NCBI RefSeq assembly: GCF_040412425.1
Contig: NC_089749.1
Location: 31,239,813 to 31,303,812, forward strand
From: Macrobrachium rosenbergii
Lineage: Eukaryota; Arthropoda; Malacostraca; Decapoda; Palaemonidae
DNA length: 64,000 nt
Direction of reading: 5' to 3'
A program made the translations under genes and the position numbers. The notes beneath the pieces were generated by a model, which worked only from the letters and a program-made list of their open reading frames with translations, did no database searches and had not been told where the DNA came from. Shown piece by piece: positions 27,861 through 40,000 of the stretch (position 1 is its first letter; the number at the start of each line of letters is the position of its first letter).

Positions 27861-28404
27861 TATTGAATGGTCATCCTTAAACAACATTTGATAATATTTT
27901 TTAAAGAGGCTGAAAGAGCTGAATAATATTAGCAAAAACCCTGAGACAATCTCCTTCCCAAGAAATGACTTCTTGAATATTGAGCAGTATTCCTATATGC
28001 AGTTTGGTATCCTTTTGTTTACGACTAATCGTGTTCTAATATTATTTGAAGTGTCCGTGTGGCCGTATTCATAACCGTTTTCAGCAAATACCAGCTCCGG
28101 CGTAACTCAGCTACCGCTACGTGGAGGTCGGTGACGTGGGCATGCAAAGGCCCATGTGATGCCGAAGGTCAGAGAGTAAAATGAATGAGGACACTGAGTT
28201 GCTTGTGACCCTTGGATGGAGCTCGTGGCTCGAGGAAAGCAATAGAAAGGAGAAGGTTCAAAAACTGAGAGTACAGTCGGCCAGTCCCGGGACTGCTGCC
28301 GTAACATCTGCAGGCGTTGGAGATATCATTCCATGTGCTACATGGCCACGTAAGAAGAAATACGTGAATACTGCCGCTGAAAAATATTATATTAACATTG
28401 CACT
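27861..28404. other. No confident gene; one 87-codon frame
   Basis: A plus-strand frame at 28,181-28,444 starts MNEDTELLVTLGWSSWLEES. It is not low-complexity, but it overlaps equally long minus-strand frames and ends in a minisatellite. I recognise no domain and do not call it a gene. Confidence 0.4.
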
Positions 28405-28497
28405 GAATCCAAAGATCACTGCAGTAGATATTATATTCCAATGAATCCAAGGATCGCTTCAGTTGATATTATATTCCAATGAATCCAAAGATCACTT
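28405..28497 (+). repeat. 38-bp minisatellite, about 2.5 copies
   Basis: GAATCCAAAGATCACT (28,405), GAATCCAAGGATCGCT (28,443) and GAATCCAAAGATCACT (28,481) are spaced exactly 38 bp, with GATATTATATTCCAAT closing each complete unit. Confidence 0.9.
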
Positions 28498-30720
<2,223 letters not shown>

Positions 30721-30932
30721 ACAGTATATATGTGTGTAATGTATGTATGTGTACGTGTGTGTTTGTATGTGTTTGTCTGTCGACTCAGTTGCCATCGCAC
30801 ATTATTGCCTGTTGTGTGTGCACAAGTTGATCACCTCAACTAGAGTACATGATAGTTTTTGTCCATCCTCCACGCCAGTAGCCGTCATTTTGAAGCCCTT
30901 GATGCGGACTCTAAGATGAGATCTGTATAATA

Positions 30933-30960
30933 TGTGTGTGTGCGCGCGCGCGCGCGCGCG
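30933..30960. repeat. (TG)n(CG)n alternating purine-pyrimidine tract
   Basis: Five TG dinucleotides lead directly into about nine or ten CG dinucleotides. Such tracts can adopt Z-DNA. It is the only CG repeat in the window. Confidence 0.93.
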
Positions 30961-31288
30961 TTTTTAGATAAAAATATTCACTAGCTTACAGAGAGAAATA
31001 AAAGATAATTCATGCAATAATCCGTCTAGAAAATGGCGTTATTTCTCGCGATCGGAAAGGGAGCGGGAATGCAACGCAAAGAGCAATTTCCTGTAGCGAA
31101 AATTGTCAGTAGAAAAATATAGCAGACCGTATCAGAAATTAACCTTAGGGCTTTTGAAGGTTTAATCCGAGCACCGCAATTCTATAGATTGTATAATACA
31201 ATTTACTGTTCCGTTTTCACGCGGCGTTCTTGACAGGGGGAGACTTCGAAAGAGATGAATTGCTCAAATATTTTGCAGGGCGATTTTA

Positions 31289-31291
<3 letters not shown>

Positions 31292-31343
<52 letters not shown>

Positions 31344-31441
31344 AGGAACGCAGGAGATATTCGGAAAATCTTTTTGAATTTGTCTTTCATAATTTACCTT
31401 GCGCAGTTGCTGTAAACTGAGCTGTGTTTCATTTCAGAATT

Positions 31442-31532
<91 letters not shown>

Positions 31533-31623
31533 AGGAACGACAGGAGATATTCGGAAAATCTTTTTTTTTTCTTTCATAATTTACCTTGCGCAGTTGCTTT
31601 AAACTGAGCTGTGTTTCATTTTA

Positions 31624-31692
<69 letters not shown>
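31292..31692 (+). repeat. Tandemly duplicated ~189-bp unit containing (CT)n
   Basis: ACTAGGAACG, AGGAGATATTCGGAAAATCT and AATTTACCTTGCGCAGTTGC follow a CT tract at 31,341 and again at 31,530 (period 189), and each copy ends with GAGCTGTGTTTCATTT before the next CT tract. Three CT tracts (31,292-31,340; 31,443-31,529; 31,628-31,692) therefore frame two copies of one flank, which fits unequal exchange between CT tracts. Confidence 0.92.
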
Positions 31693-31695
<3 letters not shown>

Positions 31696-32849
31696 CAAAT
31701 AAGTTATCCAGTGTTAACCAATTTCCATGCCAATAGAACTTCTCACTACTAAAAAATTATGAAGTTTGCCAGATTGACAAATAATACTTCAGTATTATCA
31801 GTATTATACTTGTTTTCTAAGCGAATGACAACTGCAACGGATTCCAGTGTCCTGTTTAACTTATTCCTGAATGACGACACAGACGGAAAGGATAAAGAAA
31901 CCTGGAAAAACAGAAACGAGAAGAAAATCCTTGGCCTGGGAGTTGTGAAAAAGAAACGGCCACATTCAAGTAATATTGCAATGGCACAGCAATGATAATA
32001 TCTCAAGTATTTTATGACTCTTCATTTTCACGTTTGTTACGCGGAAAAAATGGGTATATGGGTAGGCATGGCGTTTAATTCAGTGTGATTTTGTTAAAGT
32101 AGCTGATTACTTTTTTATCCACCGTTCTCTCCACCCCTTCAGCTTCAGGTCACTATCTGTCAGCCAATATTCCCCTCAGTTCACCCATTGATATGAAAGT
32201 GTGTCATGGCTCAATGCCTGTGTTTATTTTTTTTCCAGTTTCTGATAAAGCGTGGTTGCTGGGACTTTAAACGAAATGTTTTTGTTTTCTTGGCTCAATG
32301 CCTGTATTTATCTTTATTTTTTTTTATTTTTTTTTTTTTTTTTTTTGAGAGGAATTTGAATTAGTGATTGAACTTCCTGAAAAGGCAGATTCCTGTTTAT
32401 ACGCATGTCATTGGGAACAGTGGTTGCATATATTGAAGCCAAAGACAGAATGCATTATGCTTGGGATACATTTTGAACAGTGTTTGTTTGTGCGCATGTC
32501 TATCAATGTTTTTGTTTTCTTGTACCAAAGATTTGGTGGATGCATTAAAGTTGAAAAATTTTGTTAGAATGATTTTCAGATTCAAATTGTAATTGCATGA
32601 ATCCGTGAAAATAGATTGTTTTTTTTTACTTTATTTATTTTGCATAAAAAATATTTATTTATTTATTTTTTTTTTATTTTTATCTCTTTTTTAACCTTTT
32701 TTATTTTTTCGCCATTTTCCATTTTTCCCCCTGTTTTTTAAATAAAAGAGAAATTTTATTCAAGATTTACCGATCGTTGACGCTGAGAGAGGCAGAGAGA
32801 GACGTTCAAAGAGAGAAGAAAGAGTTTTCCTTCACTGAAAAATATTATC
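31693..32849. other. No gene seen; patchwork of recurring short words
   Basis: TGGCTCAATGCCTGT-TTTAT occurs twice (about 32,208 and 32,292), and TGTTTTTGTTTTCTTG occurs at about 32,278 and 32,508. A T-run lies at about 32,328-32,346 and AT-rich homopolymers at about 32,618-32,720. No exon is recognised. CCAAAGACAGAATGCAT at about 32,440 already resembles a satellite word. Confidence 0.5.
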
Positions 32850-33351
32850 GGCGATTCATTTTTCCATCAAAACTCAGAAGGCAGAATTTCTTGTGTACCT
32901 TAGAGTCAAAGACAGAAAATAGTTTCCTCTGAATATAAAAAGTGCATAAAATGAAGCTGCGCGTCTGGTAAATAGTTATTTTTATACATGCAAATGTACC
33001 TAATGATTCCATCAAAGACAGACAGGTTTGCCAGCATGTTTATCATTCCTCAAACGGCTGCGCCTTAAAGTTACAACCTGGCCCTCAGTGCAATTTAATC
33101 AAGAAATTTGAAGATGCATTACAAACCAGTTCCAGACAAAAATTTTGTTAGAATGATTTCCAGATCCATCTGTGTACTCTCATCAAAGAATCCGTCAGAA
33201 ATCTCTCTCTCTTCCTCTCTTCTCTCTCTGTACATCACTGAATTCCAAAAAGACCCTAGAATGCCGCATGTATTCTGTTCCTTTTATACCTGTGGTTTAA
33301 AAAAGACAGATGAACTCTTGCAAGTTATTCCCGCACTGTCTATATCCTCTT

Positions 33352-33375
33352 TTTTTTTCTTTTTTCCTTCGCAAG
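33352..33375 (+). promoter_or_regulatory. Splice acceptor of the homeobox exon
   Basis: An almost unbroken pyrimidine tract (T9-C-T6-CCTTC) ends in GCAAG directly before the GTC codon of homeodomain residue 47. This is where paired-like homeobox genes commonly carry an intron (between residues 46 and 47). Confidence 0.88.
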
Positions 33376-33433
33376 GTCTGGTTCCAAAACAGGAGGGCGA
33401 AGTGCCGAAAACATGAGAGTCAAATGCATAAAG
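33376..33433 (+). CDS. Internal exon of a SHOX-like paired-class homeobox gene
   Basis: This 58-bp exon reads in phase 0 as [19 protein letters not shown] plus one base. Residues 47-60 of a homeodomain are visible: W48, F49, Q50, N51 and R53 are the invariant or specificity-setting residues of the DNA-recognition helix, and Q50 is typical of this paired-like group. The following SQMHK-G is close to the RKQENQMHKG tail of vertebrate SHOX/SHOX2, differing at H59 and S61. The protein would be a nuclear, sequence-specific transcription factor. The acceptor (AG at 33,374-33,375) and donor (GTAAGTG from 33,434) are both strong, and 58 bp is, as I recall, also the length of the corresponding human SHOX exon. 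Neither the upstream exon (homeodomain helices 1-2) nor the downstream exon is seen in the window. No frameshift or stop is present, so nothing marks it as a pseudogene, although it lies in the frayed margin of a giant satellite. The family call is strong; exact orthology is inferred. Confidence 0.88.
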
Positions 33434-33440
33434 GTAAGTG
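33434..33440 (+). promoter_or_regulatory. Splice donor of the homeobox exon
   Basis: AAAG|GTAAGTG is a near-consensus 5' splice site. The exon ends one base into a codon (phase 1), which is G, consistent with the Gly that follows HK in SHOX-family proteins. Confidence 0.88.
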
Positions 33441-33825
33441 TTTATTTTCGCTTTGTGCTCAGATTCCATCAAAGAAAATTTTAACCAGTGTTCCATTACC
33501 GATCGTTTACTGAAAGACAGAAGGCAAACAAGTATCAACAATATAAAAATGTTTACTCCATGCAAACAGAAGGACTAAAGTGAAAGGCGTTCTTTATAAA
33601 CTGTGCCACAAGTCTGAAAATACAATATTATACTACAACCTAAATGGGCTGCACTGACTTGTAAGACCTGATTTGAGGTCATGTGATTCCATCAAATTAT
33701 TAGAAGGCTTTTGTTACAGTTTTCCTCTGAACCTATAATCAATATTAGACAGAAGGTTTTAAATTTTATTCTGAATGATAAAAAACATTTAAGGCAAATT
33801 CTCTCCTCTCTCTCTTCTCTCTCTT

Positions 33826-33866
<41 letters not shown>
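33826..33866. repeat. (CT)n microsatellite in the frayed zone
   Basis: About 40 bp of CT preceded by imperfect TCTC runs from about 33,800. Confidence 0.93.
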
Positions 33867-33868
<2 letters not shown>

Positions 33869-34040
33869 CTAATTTCACAGAATTCGCCATTTTTCTGTAC
33901 CTCAGAAGTATCAAAGATTTATGGCGCCAGTTTCTTATATTCGATTAGTCTGATTACTGATTCTGGCATCAAAAGCTCAGCCTAATGAAATCAGCCCCCC
34001 TGATCTCCTCCCGACAGAAGCCTTTGCCTTTCCCTCATGC

Positions 34041-37000
34041 CTCCATCAGACAGAAGGCAAACATGAGAGTAAAAATTTTACAGAATGCAAACCAGTATTC
34101 TTATTCCATCAAAGACAGAAGGCAAACCATTATTCCCTCTTACCTGTGATTCCATCAAAGACAGAAGGCAAACCATCTTCCTTCTCTGAACCTTATTGAA
34201 AGACCTTATTCTTAAATATTTGATTCCATCAAAGACAGAAGTTTCTTTCAACCAGTTCACCTATGACGCTACAATGATTCCATCGCCTTCCTTTTTGAGG
34301 TCAAAACTTCTTTTTCTTTTTTTATTGTATTCCTTTTGTAAACCTTTCCGCTCCCTTTTTCCATCAAAAGACAGAACCAAACATTATTATTCTTTAGAGT
34401 TCTTTTATTATCTGTACCTGACTCCATCAAAGACAGAAACAAACCAGTATTCCTCTGTACCTGTGATTCCATCAAAGACAGAAGGCAAACCAGTATTCCT
34501 CTGTACCTGTGATTCCATCAAAAGACAGAAGGCAAACTTTTCTGTACCTGTGATTCCATCAAAGACAGAAGGCAAACCAGTATTCCTCTGTACCTCTGAT
34601 TCCATCAAAGACAGAAGGCAAACCAGTTAATCTGGCAAACCAGTATTCCATCATCAAAGACAGAAGGCAAACCAGTATCCCTCTGTCCCTGTGATTCCAT
34701 CAAAGACAGAAGGCAAACCAGTATTGCAATTCCATCAAAGACAGTATTCCTCTGTACCTCTGTGACTCCATCAAAGACAGAAGGCAAACCAGTATTCCTC
34801 TGTACCTGTGATTCCATCAAAGACAGAAGGGTCCAGTCCTCCTCTGTACCTGTGATTCCATCCAGAAGGCAAACCAGACATTAAGGCAAAAGACAGCCAG
34901 TATTCCTCTTAATTAAAATTGATTCCATCAAAGACAGAAGGCAAACCAGTATTCCTCTGTACCTGTGATTCCATCAAAGACAAGAAGGCAAACCAGTATT
35001 CCTCTGTAACCTGTGATTCCATCAAAGACAGAAGGCAAACCAGTATTCTCACCTGTGATTCCATCAAAGACAGAAAGGCAAACCAGTATTCCTCTGTACC
35101 TGTGATTCCATCAAAGACAGAAAGGCAAACCAGTATTTTCTCTGTACCTGTGATTCCATCAAAGACAGAAGGCAAACCAGTATTCCTCTGTACCTGTGAC
35201 TCCATCAAAGACAGAAGGCAAACCAGTATTCCTCTGTACCTGTGATTCCATCAAAGACAGAAGGCAAACCAGTATTCCTCTGTACCTGTGATTCCATCAA
35301 AGACAGAAGGCAAACCAGTATTCCTCTGTAACCTGTGATTCCATCAAAGACAGAAGGCAAACCAGTATTCCTCTGTATATTCCATCAAAGACAGAAGGCA
35401 AACCAGTATTCCTCTGTACCTGTGATTCCATCAAAGACAGAAAGGCAAACCAGTATTCCTCTGTACCTGTGATTCCATCAAAGACAGAAGGCAAACCAGT
35501 ATTCCTCTGTACCTGTGATTCCATCAAAGACAGAAGGCAAACCAGTATTCCTCTGTACCTTCCATCAAAGACAGAAGGCAAACCAGTATTCCTCTGTACC
35601 TGTGATTCCATCAAAGACAGAAGGCAAACCAGTATTCCTCTGTACCTGTGATTCCATCAAAGACAGAAGGCAAACCAGTATTCCTCTGAACCTGATTCCA
35701 TCAAAGACAGAAGGCAAACCAGTATTCCTCTGTACCTGTGATTCCATCAAAGACAGAAGGCAAACCAGTATTCCTCTGTACTCTGTGATTCCATCAAAGA
35801 CAGAAGGCAAACCAGTATTCCTCTGTACCTGTGATTCCATCAAAGACAGAAGGCAAACCAGTATTCCTCTGTACCTGTGATTCCATCAAAGACAGAAGGC
35901 AAACCAGTATTCCTCTGAACCTCTCAAAGACAGAAGGCAAAACCTGTATTCTCTGTACCTCAGATTCCATCAAAGACAGAAGGCAAACCAGTATTCCTCT
36001 GTACCTCTGATTCAAAGACAGAAGGCAAACCAGTATCCTCTGTACCTCAATTCCATCAAAGACAGAAGGCAAACCAGTATTCCTCTGTACCTCTGATTCC
36101 ATCAAAGACAGAAGGCAAACCAGTATTCCTCTGTACCTGTGATTCCATCAAAGACAGAAGGCAAACCAGTATTCCTCTGTACCTGTGATTCCATCAAAGA
36201 CAGAAGGCAAACCAGTATTCCTCTGTACCTCTGATTCCATCAAAGACAGAAGGCAAACCAGTATTCCTCTGTTCCTCAAAGACAGAAGGCAAACCAGTAT
36301 TCCTCTGTACCTCAGATTCCATCAAAGACAGAAGGCAAACCAGTATTCCTCTGTACCTCTGATTCCATCAAAGACAGAAGGCAAACCAGTATTCCTCTGT
36401 ACCTCTGATTCCATCAAAGACAGAAGGCAAACCAGTATTCCTCTGAACCTGTGATTCCATCAAAGACAGAAGGCAAACCAGTATTCCTCTGAACCTCTGA
36501 TTCCATCAAAGACAGAAGGCAAACCAGTATTCCTCTGTACCTGTGATTCCATCAAAGACAGAAGGCAAACCAGTATTCCTCTGTACCTGTGAAAAGACAG
36601 AAGGCAAACCAGTATTCCTCTGTACCTCTGATTCCATCAAAGACAGAAGGCAAACCAGTATTCCTCTGTACCTATTCCATCAAAGACAGAAGGCAAACCA
36701 GTATTCCTCTGTACATTCCAAAAGACAGAAGGCAAACCAGTATTCCTCTGAACCTGTGATTCCATCAAAGACAGAAGGCAAACCAGTATTCCTCTGAACC
36801 TCAGATTCCATCAAAGACAGAAGGCAAACCAGTATTCCTCTGTACCTGTGATTCCATCAAAGACAGAAGGCAAACCAGTATTCCTCTGTACCTCATGATC
36901 AAAGACAGAAGGCAAACCAGTATTCCTCTGTACCTCTGATTCCATCAAAGACAGAAGGCAAACCAGTATTCCTCTGTACCTCTCCATCAAAGAACCTGTG

Positions 37001-40000
37001 ATTCCATCAAAGACAGAAGGCAAACCAGTATTCCTCTGTACCTGTGATTCCATCAAAGACAGAAGGCAAACCAGTATTCCTCTGTACCTGTGATTCCATC
37101 AAAGACAGAAGGAAGCAAACCAGTATTCCTCTGTACCTGTGATTCCATCAAAGACAGAAGGCAAACCAGTATTCCTCTGTACCTGTGATTCCATCAAAGA
37201 CAGAAGGCAAACCAGTATTCCTCTGTACCTCAAAGACAGAATGCAGATTCCATCAAAGACAGAAGGCAAACCAGTATTCCTCTGTACCTCTGATTCCATC
37301 AAAGACAGAAGGCAAACCAGTATTCCTCTGTACCTGTGATTCCATCAAAGACAGAAGGCAAACCAGTATTCCTCTGTACCATCAAAGACAGAAGGCAAAC
37401 CAGTATTCCTCTGATTCCATCAAAGACAGAAGGCAAACCAGTATTCCTCTGTACCTGTGATTCCATCAAAGACAGAAGGCAAACCAGTATTCCTCTGTAC
37501 CTGTGATTCCATCAAAGACAGAAGGCAAACCAGTATTCCTCTGTACCTGTGATTCCATCAAAGACAGAAGGCAAACCAGTATTCCTCTGCCATCAAAGAC
37601 AGAAGGCAAACCAGTATTCCTCTGTACCTGTGATTCCATCAAAGACAGAAGGCAAACCAGTATTCCTCTGTACCTCTGATTCCATCAAAGACAGAAGGCA
37701 AACCAGTATTCCTCTGTACCTGTGATTCCATCAAAGACAGAAGGCAAAACCAGTATTCACCTGTGATTCCATCAAAGACAGAAGGCAAACCAGTATTCCT
37801 CTGTACCTGTACCTCTGATTCCATCAAAGACAGAAGGCAAACCAGTATTCCTCTGTACCTGTGATTCCATCAAAGACAGAAGGCAAACCAGTATTCCTCT
37901 GTACCTGTGATTCCATCAAAGACAGAAGGCAAACCAGTATTCCTCTGTACCTGATTCCATCAAAGACAGAAGGCAAACCAGTATTCCTTCTGTACCTGTG
38001 ATTCCATCAAAGACAGAAGGCAAACCAGTATTCCTCTGTACCTCTGATTCCATCAAAGACAGAAGGCAAACCAGTATTCCTCTGTACCTGTGATTCCATC
38101 AAAGACAGAAGGCAAACCAGTATTCCTCTGTACCTCTGATTCCATCAAAGACAGAAGGCAAACCAGTATTCCTCTGTACCTGTGATTCCATCAAAGACAG
38201 ACAGAAAACCAGTATTCCTCTGTACCTGTGATTCCATCAAAGACAGAAGGCAAACCAGTATTCTGTGTACCTGTGATCAAAGACAGAAGGCAAACCAGTA
38301 TTCTTCCATCAAAGACAGAAGGCAAACCAGTATTCCTCTGTACCTGTGATTCCATCAAAGACAGAAGGCAAACCAGTATTCCTCTGTACCTGTGATTCCA
38401 TCAAAGACAGAAGGCAAACCAGTATTCCCATCAAAGACAGAAGGCAAACCAGTATTCCTCTGTACCTCTGATTCCATCAAAGACAGAAGGCAAACCAGTA
38501 TTCCTCTGTACCTCTGATTCCATCAAAGACAGAAGGCAAACCAGTATTCCTCCATCAAAGGCAGAAGGCAAACCAGTGAACCTCTGATTCCATCAAAAAC
38601 AGAAGGCAAACCAGTATTCCTCTGAACCAAAGACAGAATGTGATTCCATCAAAGACAGAAGGCAAACCAGTATTCCTCTGTGACCTGTGATTCCATCAAA
38701 GACAGAAGGCAAACCAGTATTCCTCTGTACCTCTGATTCCATCAAAGACAGAAGGCAAACCAGTATTCCTCTGTATTCCATCAAAGACAGAAGGCAAACC
38801 AGTATTCCTCTGTACCTCTGATTCCATCAAAGACAGAAGGCAAACCAGTATTCCTCTGTACCTGTGATTCCATCAAAGACAGAAGGCAAACCAGTATTCC
38901 TCTGTACCTCTGATTCCATCAAAGACAGAAGGCAAACCAGTATTCCTCTGTACCTGTGATTCCATCAAAGACAGAAGGCAAACCAGTATTCCTCTGTACC
39001 TGTGATTCCATCAAAGACAGAAGGCAAACCAGTATTCCTCTGTATCATTCCATCAAAGACAGAAGGCAAACCAGTATTCCTCTGAACCTGTGATTCCATC
39101 AAAGACAGAAGGCAAACCAGTATTCTTCTGTACCTCTGATTCCATCAAAGACAGAAGGCAAACCAGCATTCTTCTCTACCTCAGATTCCATCAAAGACAG
39201 AAGGCAAACCAGTATTCCTCTGTACCTCTGATTCCATCAAAGACAGAAGGCAAACCAGTATTCCTCTGTACCTCTGATTCCATCAAAGACAGAAGGCAAA
39301 CCAGTATTCCTCTGTACCTGTGATTCCATCAAAGACAGAAGGCAAACCAGTATTCCTCTGTACCTGTGATTCCATCAAAGACAGAAGGCAAAACCAGTAT
39401 TCCTCTGTACCTGTGATTCCATCAAAGACAGAAGGCAAACCAGTATTCCTCTGTACCTCTGATTCCATCAAAGACAGAAGGCAAACCAGTATTCCTCTGT
39501 ACAATTCCATCAAAGACAGAAGGCAAACCAGTATTCCTCTGTACCTTTCCATCAAAGACAGAAGGCAAAACCAGTATTCCTCTGTACCTCTGATTCCATC
39601 AAAGACAGAAGGCAAACCAGTATTCCTCTGTACCTCTGATTCCATCAAAGACAGAAGGCAAAACCAGTATTCCTCTGACTGTACCTCTGATTCCATCAAA
39701 GACAGAAGGCAAACCAGTATTCCTCTGTACCTGGATTCCAAAAGACAGAAGGCAAACAGTATTCCTCTGTACCTCTGATTCCATCAAAGACAGAAGGCAA
39801 ACCAGTATCCATCAAAGACTGTACCTCTGTGATTCCATCAAAGACAGAAGGCAAACCAGTATTCCTCTGTACTGATTCCATCAAAGACAGAAGGCAAACC
39901 AGTATTCCTCTGTACCTCTGATTCCATCAAAGACAGAAGGCAAACCAGTATTCCTCTGTACAAACTCTGATTCCATCAAAGACAGAAGGCAAACCAGTAT

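Larger units (their letters stand above)
32850..34040. repeat. Left frayed edge of the 46-bp satellite
   Basis: Unrelated sequence is interspersed with satellite fragments in correct internal order but with wrong spacing: CCATCAAAACTCAGAAGGCA (about 32,863), GTCAAAGACAGAAAATAG (about 32,907), CCATCAAAGACAGACAGG (about 33,010), GATTCCATCAAAGAAAATTT (about 33,463), GAAAGACAGAAGGCAAACAA (about 33,511) and ACAGAAGGACTAAAG (about 33,568). Density rises towards 34,040, where regular units begin. The homeobox exon lies inside this zone. Confidence 0.75.

Noticed and set aside
28181..28444. 87-codon plus-strand frame as a gene
   Set aside because: No recognised domain, overlapping minus-strand frames of similar length, and it ends inside a 38-bp minisatellite.
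39283..39778. Long open frames in the satellite (up to about 150-165 codons, both strands) as repeat proteins
   Set aside because: Frames exist on both strands at once and rotate because the period is 46 bp. They open only where the CTCAGA linker or indels remove the periodic stop. There is no start context, splice site or domain.
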